Source: Gammaproteobacteria bacterium (GTDB lineage Bacteria; Pseudomonadota; Gammaproteobacteria; Pseudomonadales; Pseudomonadaceae). From it: a DNA stretch of 59,005 bases. Shown one piece after another: positions 47,994-57,968 of this stretch. Positions within the stretch are counted from its first letter, which is position 1. Each line of letters begins with the position of its first letter. Both the position numbers and the translations under genes were made by a program. The DNA is taken from positions 1 through 59,005 of the forward strand of contig JAAYFI010000056.1 of NCBI GenBank assembly GCA_012728315.1, given 5' to 3'. A model generated the notes under the pieces. That model was not told where the DNA came from and did no database searches. It saw only the letters and a list, made by a program, of their open reading frames with translations.

Positions 47994-48686
47994 TTAAGCC
48001 AAACACACCTCAATCACTTCAATTTGCTCAAGGGTTAAATAGTGCCAGCGTACCTGCACATCATAAAACTGCACGCCATACATGCGCTCAGGTGTCGGTT
48101 GTTGATAAGCCGGGCGCGGATCTTGCGCTAAGCATTGCTCAATCAGTTGTGTCAGCGGTTGTTGTAAACGCTGTGCATGCTGCTCCGATTGCTGTAATGC
48201 ATTGGGCTGCCAGCTCACTGCGATCAGTGTAGGCGCGCTATCGGCAATCGCATTGTGCGCCATAGGCAAACTATCGGCATAAGGCACATAAGGCTTGATA
48301 TCCAATACCGGTGTGCCATCGAGCAAATCTATGCCCGAAATCCACAAGCGTCCAGGCTCTGCACGTTCTAAGCGTACAGCCGACTGGCCAATACCATTAG
48401 GGCGATGAGTGGCGCGACTGGCAAATACACCAATGCTCTTATTGCCGCCTAAGCGTGGTGGACGCACCTTTAAGCGCGGTGTGTTTTCTAGAGTTTTATG
48501 GAATAGAAAAATCACCCAAATATGGCTGATATCTTCTAAGCCTGCGATGGCTTTGGCCTGATCATAAGGTGGCAGTAACTCAATGCAGCCTTGCGCCGCT
48601 GGAGCTAATAAAGGTTGGCGTGGAATGGCAAACTTTTCTTTAAAGCATGAACGCACATAACCAATCGGATTGACGCTATAGCTCAT
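47994..48686 (-). CDS. trmO: tRNA t6A37 N6-methyltransferase
   Basis: 230 residues. The TrmO/TsaA beta-barrel signatures are present: PIGYVRSCFKEKFAIPRQP, LEDISHIWVIFLFH, SIGVFASRATHRPNGIGQSAV and LDIKPYVPYAD. A C-terminal extension of about 80 residues follows, as in gammaproteobacterial TrmO. It adds a methyl group to threonylcarbamoyl-A37 of tRNA-Thr using S-adenosylmethionine. A GGAGGC ribosome-binding site precedes the ATG. It is downstream of rapA on the same strand, separated by a hairpin. Confidence 0.95.
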   Translation of the reverse strand: MSYSVNPIGYVRSCFKEKFAIPRQPLLAPAAQGCIELLPPYDQAKAIAGLEDISHIWVIFLFHKTLENTPRLKVRPPRLGGNKSIGVFASRATHRPNGIGQSAVRLERAEPGRLWISGIDLLDGTPVLDIKPYVPYADSLPMAHNAIADSAPTLIAVSWQPNALQQSEQHAQRLQQPLTQLIEQCLAQDPRPAYQQPTPERMYGVQFYDVQVRWHYLTLEQIEVIEVCLA

Positions 48687-48718
48687 GATCGTGCCTCCAA
48701 AGTATTTTCCAGCTATGC

Positions 48719-48756
48719 CGATGCTGCGCTGTAAATGTCACTCAAGCGCAGCATCG
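48719..48756. terminator. Hairpin between rapA and trmO
   Basis: A perfect 12-bp stem CGATGCTGCGCT / AGCGCAGCATCG with a 14-nt loop, 8 bp after the rapA stop. No T-run follows on either strand, so termination may be weak. Confidence 0.5.
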
Positions 48757-48763
48757 ACAGATT

Positions 48764-51637
48764 TTAGCCTGCGACCAACACTCGCACCGCTTCCAAACGT
48801 AAAGCCGCTTTAGCCAGCATGCTTAAGCCTTGTTCCTTGTAAGCACGTAGGGTGTCGATTTCTTCATCGCGCACGCTAGGGTTGATGGCTTGCAGAGCGG
48901 TGAGACGGGCGATTTCTTCATCCATGCTGGCCAAGAAAGCCGCGCTGGCTTGCTCAACACGTTCGTTGTGACGCGGTTGCATATTGGCCTCGGCACTATC
49001 GATTAAACGCAATAAGGTATCGCGTTGCGCACGGGCAAACTTGCTGGCACTGGAGCGCGGCACACTTTCCAGTTGATCATTGAGTGTCTCAAAACTGACG
49101 CGCGCGGCCAGATCATTACCTTTATCATCGAGCAAGCAACGCATGGCAATGGGCGGCAAGAAACGTCCGAGTTGCAAGTGTTTCGGCGCAATCGCTTCGC
49201 TGACAAACAGCAGTTCAACCAACATGGTACCGGCTTTAATGGCTTTATTTTTTAGCAAAGCCACCGCTGTATTGCCCATTGAGCCAGACAGCACTAAATC
49301 CATACCACCTTGCACCATTGGGTGTTCCCAGGTGATAAATTGCATGTCTTCGCGACTTAGCGCGAGCTCACGATCATAGGTGATGGTCACAGCTTCATCA
49401 TCGCCGAGCGGGAAACTGGCATCCAACATTTTTTCGCTAGGACGCAAAATCAAAGCGTTATCCGAATGGTCCTCGCTATCAATACCAAAGGCATTAAAGA
49501 GTTGCTCCATGTAAATGGGCAGCTCGAAGGTGTTGTCTTGCGCTTCAATCGCTTCAACCAAGGCCTGACCACGGCCGGCACCGCTGGAATTGATTTCCAG
49601 AAGACGGTCACGACCTTTTTCCATTTCGCTTTCCAGCTCTGCACGCACAGCGGCGGCGTTGTCCAGCAAGGCTTGCCAAGCGCTTTCATCTTCTGTGTCC
49701 AGTAATAACGTCTCTAGCTGCTGACTAAACTGCAGTTGCAAAGCATTACCGGTCGGGCAGGTGGATAAGAACGCGTTAAGAGCTTGGTGATACCACTCAA
49801 AAACCCGTTGTTGTCCAGTGCCAACAAAATAAGGCACATGAATCTCAATGGTGTGCTGCTGCCCAATACGATCGAGACGGCCAATACGCTGCTCAAGTAA
49901 GTCTGGATGCTGCGGTAAATCAAACAGCACGAGGTGATGGCTGAATTGGAAGTTACGGCCTTCACTGCCGATCTCTGAACAGAACATCACTTGCGCGCCA
50001 AACTCATCATCGGCAAACCATGCCGCGGCACGGTCACGTTCGATAATGCTCATGCCTTCATGAAAGGTGGTGGCTGGAATACCTGAGCGAATGCGCATGG
50101 CATCGCCCAGATCAAGCGCCGTGGTGGCGTTGGCGCAAATGACTAAAACTTTTTCTTGTTTGAGTTCTTTTAACGTTTTGAGTAACCAGTCAACGCGTGG
50201 ATCAAACTGCCACCAAGGCTCTTCAGTATTGCTGTCTTCGCTCTCATCCAAAGACATCATCGCCAGATCGTTGATGTGCAGCTCTGGATACAGCTGCGCC
50301 TGCAACTGTGCGGCATTACCTAGATATTGATCGGGGCAAGGCAAAGGCGCAGCATGCAATTTGCGTTCTGGAAAGCCAGAAATCGCTGCACGGGTATTAC
50401 GGAATAATAAACGTCCGGTGCCGTGGCGATCGAGCAGTTCGCGAATTAAACGCGGCGCCGCTTGTGCATCGCCTGCGTTAAACGCGCTAATCAGTGCTTG
50501 GCTGTCATCACCTAAAAAGGTCTTAATGGTTTGTTCTGCGCTGGCGCTGAGCTGGGTTAAATCCAGCAGTTCGCGCACCGCATCGGCAATCGCTTGATAG
50601 TGCTGACTCTCTTCACGGAAAGCGGCTAAATCATGGAAGCGGTGCGGATCCAGCAAACGCAAGCGAGCAAAGTGGCTGTCTTGGCCCAGTTGTTCAGGGG
50701 TGGCAGTGAGTAACAACACGCCCGGCGTAATACCCGCCAGCGCTTCAACCAGTTGATAGGCTGGGCTGGATTGCTCAGGATGCCAAACTAAGTGGTGAGC
50801 TTCATCGACTACCAAAATATCCCAATCACAGCTGCATAAAGCGTTTTGTGCGCGCTCGTCTTCAACCAACCAATTCATTGACACTAAAGCAATTTGGCAG
50901 TCTTCAAAGGGATTATCAGCGTCGCTGGCTTGAAAGCGTTCAGCGTCAAACAGTGCAACGTCCAAATTAAAGCGGCGACGCATTTCCACCAACCACTGAT
51001 GCTGCAGGGTTTCTGGCACCATCAGTAAAATACGGCTGGCACGACCACTGAGCAACTGGCGGTGAATAATCAAGCCTGCCTCAATGGTTTTACCTAAACC
51101 CACTTCATCGGCCAGCAGCACTCGTGGTGCGATGCGGTCAGCGACTTCTTGGGCAATGTGTAATTGGTGGGCAATCGGTTGCGCACGCGCGCCGGCTAAG
51201 CCCCACAGATTGGATTGCTGCAGCCTGCTGTTGTGCTGCAGTGAGTTGTAGCGCAAGGTGAACCAAGGTAAAGGATCCACTTGACCTGCAAGCAGACGAT
51301 CACTGGCCATGCGAAATTGAATAAAGTTTGATAATTGTGTTTCTGGCAGTGTGCAGTCATCGTTACTGCTGTTGAAGCCATGATAAACCAGCAAACCATC
51401 GACTTCGTGAACTTCGCGAACGGTCATGGACCAGCCTTCAAAATGGCTGATTTCATCGCCAGGTACAAAGCGCACGCGGGTTAACGGAGCATTGCGCTGC
51501 GAGTATTGGCGGGTTTCTCCTGTGGCCGGATAGAGGATGGTCAGTAGGCGACCATCACAGGTGAGAACGGTACCAAGGCCTTGTTCTGCCTCGCCGTCAC
51601 TGATCCAGCGTTGTCCAGGTAAATACTGCTGCGTCAT
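48764..51637 (-). CDS. rapA: RNA polymerase-associated ATPase RapA (HepA)
   Basis: 957 residues from the ATG at 51637 ([20 protein letters not shown]), with GGAGA upstream; the longer frame is rejected. N-terminal Tudor-like domains precede a Swi2/Snf2 motor with [41 protein letters not shown] and the C-terminal lobe [12 protein letters not shown]. Length fits RapA. It recycles RNA polymerase after transcription by remodelling stalled complexes. Confidence 0.97.
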   Translation of the reverse strand: MTQQYLPGQRWISDGEAEQGLGTVLTCDGRLLTILYPATGETRQYSQRNAPLTRVRFVPGDEISHFEGWSMTVREVHEVDGLLVYHGFNSSNDDCTLPETQLSNFIQFRMASDRLLAGQVDPLPWFTLRYNSLQHNSRLQQSNLWGLAGARAQPIAHQLHIAQEVADRIAPRVLLADEVGLGKTIEAGLIIHRQLLSGRASRILLMVPETLQHQWLVEMRRRFNLDVALFDAERFQASDADNPFEDCQIALVSMNWLVEDERAQNALCSCDWDILVVDEAHHLVWHPEQSSPAYQLVEALAGITPGVLLLTATPEQLGQDSHFARLRLLDPHRFHDLAAFREESQHYQAIADAVRELLDLTQLSASAEQTIKTFLGDDSQALISAFNAGDAQAAPRLIRELLDRHGTGRLLFRNTRAAISGFPERKLHAAPLPCPDQYLGNAAQLQAQLYPELHINDLAMMSLDESEDSNTEEPWWQFDPRVDWLLKTLKELKQEKVLVICANATTALDLGDAMRIRSGIPATTFHEGMSIIERDRAAAWFADDEFGAQVMFCSEIGSEGRNFQFSHHLVLFDLPQHPDLLEQRIGRLDRIGQQHTIEIHVPYFVGTGQQRVFEWYHQALNAFLSTCPTGNALQLQFSQQLETLLLDTEDESAWQALLDNAAAVRAELESEMEKGRDRLLEINSSGAGRGQALVEAIEAQDNTFELPIYMEQLFNAFGIDSEDHSDNALILRPSEKMLDASFPLGDDEAVTITYDRELALSREDMQFITWEHPMVQGGMDLVLSGSMGNTAVALLKNKAIKAGTMLVELLFVSEAIAPKHLQLGRFLPPIAMRCLLDDKGNDLAARVSFETLNDQLESVPRSSASKFARAQRDTLLRLIDSAEANMQPRHNERVEQASAAFLASMDEEIARLTALQAINPSVRDEEIDTLRAYKEQGLSMLAKAALRLEAVRVLVAG

Positions 51638-51794
51638 GCTTGTCTCCGCGTGATGTAAAAAGCGCGCTATGATAACGGATACCGCAGCGCAGAACACGTT
51701 TCTCTTATTGAGATGTGCTGCAAAGTTATTTAAGCGACAATTTCGGCAGAGCTGGTTATAGTGCAGGTTGCATGTTAATTGCTGGAGCAGCCCT

Positions 51795-52106
51795 ATGTTG
51801 CCACCTATTCCTCAAGGCTTGGTGCCAGTTACAGCGCAACAGGATGAGCCTAAGCCCAAGCCTGCGATTGCACCTGTAACGCCGGCACAAGAAACCGCTA
51901 AAGGCAGTGCGCTAGGCCTTGAAAGGGACGATGTATCTGCCGCCCAAGATAGAGCTAGGGAAGAACAGCGTCGGCGACATCGGCAGCAGCAGGAGTCGCA
52001 AGACCTTGAAGTGACTGAGGAGCACGATTTGGCAGGCTCGCAAGCAGAGCCGCAGGAGGCTGTAGAGCTGTCGCGCAAAGGGCTGTGGGTTGATGTAAAA
52101 GTTTAG
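51795..52106 (+). CDS. Small hydrophilic protein of unknown function
   Basis: 103 residues from the ATG at 51795. Pro/Glu/Gln/Arg-rich and highly charged ([20 protein letters not shown]), with no signal peptide or membrane segment, so probably disordered or helical. Divergent from rapA. I recognise no family beyond short conserved proteins in Pseudomonas. Confidence 0.65.
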   Translation: MLPPIPQGLVPVTAQQDEPKPKPAIAPVTPAQETAKGSALGLERDDVSAAQDRAREEQRRRHRQQQESQDLEVTEEHDLAGSQAEPQEAVELSRKGLWVDVKV

Positions 52107-52173
52107 TAAGGCAGGGTTTCTTAACGCAATGTAAAGCTGTGCGTCATTAAATTGAATAGTAATAGGTATCAGT

Positions 52174-52344
52174 GTGGGCAGTAAATCTATAGAAAATATT
52201 ATCGATCTATCCAGTGAGCGCGCACGGCGTGTACATGATTTAAACGAGAAACGTTTAGAAGAGGTGCGTGCTGCCTTTGTAAAAGCGCTACCACTAACAA
52301 AAACGGTTGTAAAAGCGAAAAAAAAGCCTAAGAAAAAGCGCTAA
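52174..52344 (+). CDS. Very small basic protein
   Basis: 56 residues from a GTG start: MGSKSIENIIDLSSERARRV to a Lys-rich tail ending KAKKKPKKKR. The first half looks like an amphipathic helix; the tail would bind nucleic acid or a membrane. AGG lies about 8 bp upstream. It follows the preceding gene by 67 bp. The reading frame has coding-like composition, but no function is known. Confidence 0.6.
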   Translation: MGSKSIENIIDLSSERARRVHDLNEKRLEEVRAAFVKALPLTKTVVKAKKKPKKKR

Positions 52345-52400
52345 TCTTTTCAGCTTCTGGTTGATGTAATTGTTGCTTTGATTATCAGTCAGTCGATCTA

Positions 52401-52442
52401 TTGACCTCTATCAATGTGCAGTAGTGTTTTGTCCAGTATCTT
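52401..52442 (+). promoter_or_regulatory. FNR/Anr-type class II promoter
   Basis: TTGAC-CTCT-ATCAA (52401-52414) matches the Anr/FNR consensus TTGAT-N4-ATCAA at nine of ten positions. A -10-like TATCTT lies at 52437-52442; with a start site at 52449 the operator centre falls exactly at -41.5, the classical position for oxygen-regulated activation. It serves the CcoM-like gene at 52479. Confidence 0.75.
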
Positions 52443-52478
52443 GATGACAGTTAATTTTAAAAGCGTTAGGAGATAGCA

Positions 52479-52595
52479 ATGTTTATGGACGTAGTGGTGT
52501 TTGCAGGTATCGGGACCGTCGCCCTGATGATCGCTTTCTTCTTCGGTCTTTACTATTTTGTTAGAAAAGAAGAGCAGAATCGTAAATCGAACTGA
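52479..52595 (+). CDS. ccoM: CcoM-like single-helix protein (cbb3 oxidase accessory subunit)
   Basis: 38 residues: MFMDVVVFAGIGTVALMIAF, then FFGLYYFVRKEEQ. One membrane helix and a basic tail give the size and N-terminal style of CcoM, the small subunit described in the Pseudomonas stutzeri cbb3 oxidase (an MF-D-VVFAG start, as I recall). RBS GGAGAT precedes the ATG. The oxygen-type promoter fits a role with a high-affinity oxidase. It is not next to ccoNOPQ, at least within this window. Identity is probable, not certain. Confidence 0.68.
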   Translation: MFMDVVVFAGIGTVALMIAFFFGLYYFVRKEEQNRKSN

Positions 52596-52628
52596 TCTTT
52601 TCTAATAGCAGAGCACGCAAGGCAATTT

Positions 52629-52654
52629 GGGCAACTTTAGTTGCCCTTTTTTTT
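52629..52654 (+). terminator. Rho-independent terminator after the ccoM-like gene
   Basis: GGGCAAC-TTTA-GTTGCCC followed by eight T, 34 bp after the stop codon. Confidence 0.94.
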
Positions 52655-52718
52655 GCCTGTGATTTGTTATACGTAGCAGGCCCCGCTGTGCACTCCAGCC
52701 TGAGTTGACTGGCGTGCT

Positions 52719-55700
52719 TTAATTGGAAATATGTCGGTTAATCAGTGCGCGTAAAGCTGCAGGTTTAACAGGTTTGGCTAGAAAACTCAGCCCGGCAGCA
52801 TGCACTTGGCTGACCAGTTCAGGACGACCGTCCGCGCTAATCACAATGCCGGGTATGGGGGTATGAGCTTTTTCTTGTAGCCAAGCCATTAAGGCAATAC
52901 CCGTGTCACCACCATCCAAATGAAAGTCGACCAGGGCTAGGTCAGGAATGGTGCCGTTTTGGATAATGGCGGCACATTCTTCCCGGTTGTTGGCTGTTAG
53001 CACATTGCAGCCCCAACGGGATAACAGACTGTGCATACCGGCTAAAATACTGCTTTCATTGTCTACACAAAGAACCCGTAAACCTGCCAAGGGCTGTACC
53101 GATGAGTTATCTTGTTTAGCCGGCGTTACCACCGCCTTGTTCAGTTGACCGCGATACATGGGTACAGTAATGCTAAAAACACTACCTTTCTCTAGCCATG
53201 AACGCACCTCTATTTGATGTCCTAAAACTTTACTAAGGCCATCAGCAATAGCTAAACCCAGACCTAGGCCTTTTTCTTCACGGGTTTGATGACTGTCAAG
53301 GCGTTTAAACTCTTCAAAGATAAATTGTAATTTGTCGGCTGGGATACCTTGGCCTCGATCCCAGACATCGATGCGTACATGATCGCCTTGACGGCGGACT
53401 CCTAAAAGTACGCTGCCATTTGCATAGCGAAATGCGTTGGTTAGAAAGTTTTGCACAATGCGGCGCAGTAATTTGGGGTCGCTCACGATATTGAGTGACG
53501 TACTGTGTAAGCGGAAGTCAATGCCTTGCTGTTCTGCTAAAGCGGTAAACTCAGCGCCCAGTGCTTCGAGCCAAGGGCCTAGAGCAAAAGGTTGGCAGTG
53601 TGGAGTAATACGGCCGCTTTCTAAGCGAGAAATATCGAGCAAATCACTGATTAAGTCTTCTGCAGAGCGCAAAGAGCTGTCGAGGTTTTTTACCAGCTCA
53701 AGGGCATCATCGGGAAGCGCTTCTTGATGTGAGAGGGCTGCGGAAAATAAGCGAGCAGCATTAAGGGGCTGCATCAGATCATGACTCACAGCGGCTAAAA
53801 ATCGTGTTTTAGATTGATTGGCGCTTTCAGCGACATGCTTGGCATCACTTAAAGCAATATTGAGTTGCGAGAGCTCGTGAGTACGCTCGCTGACTCTTTG
53901 CTCTAAGCTTTCGTTGGCTTCTTTCAAGGCTTGTTCTGCTTCGCGGAAGGCCGTGATATCAGTAAAGCTCATCACAAAACCACCGCCGGGCATTGGATTG
54001 CCAATCAGCTCAATAACCCGCCCATTAGGAAATAAGCGCTCAGAGGTGTGCGCATTACCTTGGCGCATCCAATACAGGCGTTTATTAACATGTGCATCAA
54101 CATCGCCTGGCCCGCACAGACCTTTTTGCGCATTGTGGCGAATAATATCCGCAATAGGGCGGCCAACTTGAATTAAGTCATCAGGGTAATTGAAAAGCTT
54201 CAAATAACGGCTATTCCAGGCGACTAAACGCAAGGAGCGATCTACGACGCTGATACCTTGAGTGATGTTTTCAATGGCGCCTTGCAAGAGTGTGCGGTTA
54301 AATTGCAACACTTCAGAAGCTTCGCCGACAATGCGCACTACATCCTCGACATACATTTCACGCCCTTCAATGGCCGCTTTAACCACTACTCGCGTGGATG
54401 AAGCACCTAAAACACCATTGAGCAAGCGTTCTGTATGAGCCACCCATTCACTGCTGGCCGTTTCTGTGGGATTAAAACCGAGTCCGTTTTTATAAGCAAA
54501 GCGAATAAAACTTTGCTTGGCACGGTCTTCTCCAACAAATCGACCAGCTAAAGTGAGCAGGTCGTTGATCTGTACCGTAAAGGTTTGTCGGCTGCCCACA
54601 TGTTGGCCAATAAAACGACTGGCTTGCCAGTGCTCTGAAACACGGGTTTTAGAAAAGAGCGATATCAAGACAAAGAGCAAAAAGTTACCACTCAATGACA
54701 GTAATACGCCCAGTGTTAATGGATCTATGGGGAGCCCAAACGGCTGATTTGCAAGCCAAGTTAAGCCCGGGAATGAGCTTAGCGACCAGTCCATACTGCT
54801 GGCGATCAGAGGTAAAACTAAGGTGTAACTCCATAAGAGCGAGCCTGCAATTAAACCTGCAAAGACACCTTGGCGATTGGCTTGCTTCCAAATCAAAGCA
54901 CCTAGCATTGCTGGTGCAAGTTGCGTTAATGCTGCAAAGGCAATTTGTCCAATGGTTGCGAGGCTAGTGTTCGCTCCCAATAGACGGTAGCTGGTATAGG
55001 CCAATAGCAAAATAATAATAATACTCAGGCGGCGCGCGGTTAGCATCCAGTAGCGAAACGCTTCAAAGGGGCGATCGGGTGTACGTGCAGCGAGCATGGA
55101 TGGCAACAATATATGATTGGAAATCATAATGGCTAAGGTTACGGCGGCAACAATAACCATGCCGGTTGCGGCTGAAGCACCACCAATAAAGGCCAGAATC
55201 GCCAGAGCGGGATAGCCTTCGGCAAGTGGGAGGCTAATAACAAATGAATCAGGAACCACTGAGCTGGGCAGACGTAACTGTCCAGCCAGCGCAATAGGTA
55301 TTACAAAAAGGGCCACCAGAAACAAATAAGCCGGAAACACCCAGCGGGCGATGCGCAGATCCGTATAGTCATTATTTTCTACAACAGTAACGTGAAACTG
55401 TCGAGGCAAGGTGTAAATGGCCATCATGGCCACGCAGGTTTGCACAATGATTGCTGGCCAGTTGGTGGCTTCGTTCCAGTAAGCTTCCAGCTTAGGTGCT
55501 TCTTTGGCTTGCAGCCATAAGTCACCAATCCCGTTATACAGTCCATAAATTACAAACAGGCCAACGGCAATAAATGCCATCAACTTAACTAAAGACTCAA
55601 AAGCAATGGCAAACATTAAGCCGCGGTGATGTTCAGTGACATCCAGGTTGCGTGTGCCAAATAAGATGGTAAATAGTGCCAAAGCGACGGTGACGATGAG

Positions 55701-56186
55701 TGCTGTATCTTGCGCGTGCATGCCTGTGGAGTTCGCCGCAGTGCCGGTTAATAAGTTTACTCCTAAAACAATCCCTTTAAGCTGCAGCGCAATATAAGGC
55801 AAGACACCAACTACGCTAATGAGCGTGACGACCACCGCCAAGCGTTGCGACTTGCCATAACGAGCAGCAATAAAGTCTGCAATCGAAGTGACGTTTTCCT
55901 GTTTGCTGATAATGACCATTTTTTTCAGCACCCAAGGTGCAAGTGTCAGCAGTAGGATGGGGCCGATATAAATGGGTAAAAAGGACCAGATTTGCTCAGC
56001 TGCTTGACCGACAGAGCCAAAAAAAGTCCAACTGCTGCAATAAACCGCAAGCGATAGGCTGTACACCGTCGAACGCATACGCGGGCTGACTGTTGTGCTG
56101 CGTCGATCACCATAAAATGCAATAGCAAACAAAATTGCCATATAAGCCAGCGCAACCAGTGCGATAAGCCCTGTTGATATTGACAT
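52719..56186 (-). CDS. Sodium/solute symporter-like hybrid sensor histidine kinase
   Basis: 1155 residues. The N-terminal ~500 residues form a Na+/solute symporter fold of about 12-13 helices (VYCSSWTFFGSVG; GIVLGVNLLTG). A PAS domain follows at ~625-740 (NITQGISVVDRSLRLVAWNS), a coiled coil, HisKA with the phospho-accepting His ~802 (AAVSHDLMQPLNAARL), an ATPase domain (DRGQGIPADKL, GLGLGLAIADGL) and a C-terminal receiver with Asp ~1086 (LALVDFHLDGG). This is the CbrA/PA3271 type architecture, with an extra receiver. The ligand may be sensed or transported. No response regulator gene is adjacent. Confidence 0.95.
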   Translation of the reverse strand: MSISTGLIALVALAYMAILFAIAFYGDRRSTTVSPRMRSTVYSLSLAVYCSSWTFFGSVGQAAEQIWSFLPIYIGPILLLTLAPWVLKKMVIISKQENVTSIADFIAARYGKSQRLAVVVTLISVVGVLPYIALQLKGIVLGVNLLTGTAANSTGMHAQDTALIVTVALALFTILFGTRNLDVTEHHRGLMFAIAFESLVKLMAFIAVGLFVIYGLYNGIGDLWLQAKEAPKLEAYWNEATNWPAIIVQTCVAMMAIYTLPRQFHVTVVENNDYTDLRIARWVFPAYLFLVALFVIPIALAGQLRLPSSVVPDSFVISLPLAEGYPALAILAFIGGASAATGMVIVAAVTLAIMISNHILLPSMLAARTPDRPFEAFRYWMLTARRLSIIIILLLAYTSYRLLGANTSLATIGQIAFAALTQLAPAMLGALIWKQANRQGVFAGLIAGSLLWSYTLVLPLIASSMDWSLSSFPGLTWLANQPFGLPIDPLTLGVLLSLSGNFLLFVLISLFSKTRVSEHWQASRFIGQHVGSRQTFTVQINDLLTLAGRFVGEDRAKQSFIRFAYKNGLGFNPTETASSEWVAHTERLLNGVLGASSTRVVVKAAIEGREMYVEDVVRIVGEASEVLQFNRTLLQGAIENITQGISVVDRSLRLVAWNSRYLKLFNYPDDLIQVGRPIADIIRHNAQKGLCGPGDVDAHVNKRLYWMRQGNAHTSERLFPNGRVIELIGNPMPGGGFVMSFTDITAFREAEQALKEANESLEQRVSERTHELSQLNIALSDAKHVAESANQSKTRFLAAVSHDLMQPLNAARLFSAALSHQEALPDDALELVKNLDSSLRSAEDLISDLLDISRLESGRITPHCQPFALGPWLEALGAEFTALAEQQGIDFRLHSTSLNIVSDPKLLRRIVQNFLTNAFRYANGSVLLGVRRQGDHVRIDVWDRGQGIPADKLQFIFEEFKRLDSHQTREEKGLGLGLAIADGLSKVLGHQIEVRSWLEKGSVFSITVPMYRGQLNKAVVTPAKQDNSSVQPLAGLRVLCVDNESSILAGMHSLLSRWGCNVLTANNREECAAIIQNGTIPDLALVDFHLDGGDTGIALMAWLQEKAHTPIPGIVISADGRPELVSQVHAAGLSFLAKPVKPAALRALINRHISN

Positions 56187-56294
56187 TGTTACAACCTAAA
56201 ACGTGGGTAAAGTGGCGTTATATTAAGGAAAACACTGCATATAAGATAGCGTCCGCAGAGATACGAACGCTTCAGCATAAGTGTTTTAAAAAAC

Positions 56295-57320
56295 CTAACT
56301 GGTGCTAGGCGCTGGATGCGTGTCGGCGATGCGATAACAATTACGTCCTGCTTGCTTGGCAAGGTATAGCTGTTCATCGGCACGGTTGAGCCAGTCTTGC
56401 CAGTTTTCTTTAGGTTTTAATACAGCACCACCGATGGAAACGCTCACGGCACCTGCAGGGCTGTATAGTTTGTTATGAGTTTGTTTTTGTAATGTGTCTG
56501 CCACTATATTAACTCCTGGGAATCCCGTATCCGGTAAAAGCAAAGCAAACTCTTCTCCTCCGTGGCGGAAGAGATAATCACTTTCACGGATAGTGGCTTG
56601 AATTATCCGTACAAAATCAATGAGCACATGATCGCCCGCTAAGTGCCCGAAGGAGTCATTGATTAACTTAAAATGATCCAAGTCCATGATCAGCAAGCTA
56701 TAGGTGCGCTGGCTTCTATTGTTGTCGCGCACAGCTTTTCTAAGCTCTTCAGTCATGATCCTACGGTTGTAAGCGCCGGTCAGCGGATCTTGTGATGCCA
56801 TTTGTTGTAAGCGTTCACGCTGATGCTGGGTTCGGTAAGCAAATATAAAGGTGAGAAAGCTAGCCAGTAAGCAAGTCACCAAAAAGGAGATCATTTGATA
56901 ATGGCTTGGAAATACGTTTTCTGGGTTGAGTAGATGATAGACAACGATGCAGCTTAAGACGGCCAGCATTAAGATAAGTGCTCGAGTTGGGGATACCATA
57001 AAAAAATTGAATAAAATTAACGGGTAAACCCAGAAAAAACCGTTGATGCCTAAGTGTGCTGTGGCAATTACTGCAGTGGCTGAGAAAATAACCGAGAGGT
57101 ATAAGCCAGGTTTGACTGTGTTGTCAGTGCGCCATGCATAAACAACTGCAATTATTGTGGAAAAAATCGCAACGCTATTGGCAATAGCAACAGTGTAATC
57201 ACCAGTGTAAATACGATATATAGCGTACGGCGTAATGCTTGATGCTCCAAACATCCCCATTAAGGTAATGATTGAGAGCTGAAAGTTACGCCTTAACCGC
57301 CTTAAGGCTAGATTGAGCAT
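56295..57320 (-). CDS. Membrane-bound diguanylate cyclase
   Basis: 341 residues from the ATG at 57320, preceded by AAAAGGCGA; a start at 57362 (355 residues) is possible but lacks an RBS. About six membrane helices lead to a GGDEF domain: DPLTGAYNRR, DLDHFKLINDSFGHLAGDHVL and the active site RHGGEEF. The inhibitory I-site RxxD (RESD) lies five residues before GGEEF. It should make c-di-GMP and be product-inhibited. The PilZ protein at 44 kb is a possible target family. It follows the GNAT gene and precedes the histidine kinase on the same strand. Confidence 0.93.
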   Translation of the reverse strand: MLNLALRRLRRNFQLSIITLMGMFGASSITPYAIYRIYTGDYTVAIANSVAIFSTIIAVVYAWRTDNTVKPGLYLSVIFSATAVIATAHLGINGFFWVYPLILFNFFMVSPTRALILMLAVLSCIVVYHLLNPENVFPSHYQMISFLVTCLLASFLTFIFAYRTQHQRERLQQMASQDPLTGAYNRRIMTEELRKAVRDNNRSQRTYSLLIMDLDHFKLINDSFGHLAGDHVLIDFVRIIQATIRESDYLFRHGGEEFALLLPDTGFPGVNIVADTLQKQTHNKLYSPAGAVSVSIGGAVLKPKENWQDWLNRADEQLYLAKQAGRNCYRIADTHPAPSTS

Positions 57321-57391
57321 AGGCTGTCGCCTTTTATTGTTTTTAGTATGCTGCAAGAGCATAGCATTTGAACGTAGGTAGTGGCAAAAGG

Positions 57392-57841
57392 CTATTGTTG
57401 TTGTGGGGGTTGTTCTGCACAGCTCATTGCAATGAGTGTTTTATGCTGCTGATATCGTGCTAAACGATCGCTGAGAGCTTGGGGCAGAATTTCGGTTTGA
57501 GTAAAACCAAGCTGGCTATAAAAGCTATTGAGCTCAGGGTGGCAAAATAACCAAATAGACGAGCCGGGGTGACTGGATTGAATGTGTTTGATTAACAGGC
57601 TCGCTATCCCTTTTTTGCGAAATGAGGGCGCGGTGAAAAGACTGGTCAGCCAATAGCCGTTTGCAACAGGAGATATACAGGCTGCAGCAATGATTTCAGT
57701 TGTGCGCACGACCCAAGCATCCGCTTGCTGGGTGATGCGCATTGGGCTGTTATGGCTGCGGTAAAATTTACGTAATAAGGCGTGTTGACTTTTTGGCAAG
57801 CGCTGCACGTTAAAATTTGTACTGATATAAGCTTGGCTCAT
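57392..57841 (-). CDS. GNAT family N-acetyltransferase
   Basis: 149 residues from the ATG at 57841; a GTG at 57850 is an alternative. The acetyl-CoA loop SFRKKGIASLLIKHI (Q/R-x-x-G-x-A) and a C-terminal SFYSQLGFT-like strand are typical GNAT features. The substrate is unknown. It lies about 70 bp upstream of the diguanylate cyclase start and may share its transcript. Confidence 0.88.
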   Translation of the reverse strand: MSQAYISTNFNVQRLPKSQHALLRKFYRSHNSPMRITQQADAWVVRTTEIIAAACISPVANGYWLTSLFTAPSFRKKGIASLLIKHIQSSHPGSSIWLFCHPELNSFYSQLGFTQTEILPQALSDRLARYQQHKTLIAMSCAEQPPQQQ

Positions 57842-57926
57842 AGGTATCACTATATATTGGGCTCATTAAGTGCATAATTTATGCGGTTTTTGAGGGGGCA
57901 GCATTAAAGGATTCGATGCCGACTAT

Positions 57927-57968
57927 GCTAATCGCTAATCGCTGATGGCTGATGGCTGATGGCTGATG
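57927..57968. repeat. Heptanucleotide tandem repeat (GCTRATS units)
   Basis: Two GCTAATC units followed by four GCTGATG units, then degenerate GCGGAGT. Related to the GCTAACT array at 46734. The rest of 57842-58740 contains no gene I can support: short frames lack signals and one overlaps the rRNA promoter. Confidence 0.85.
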
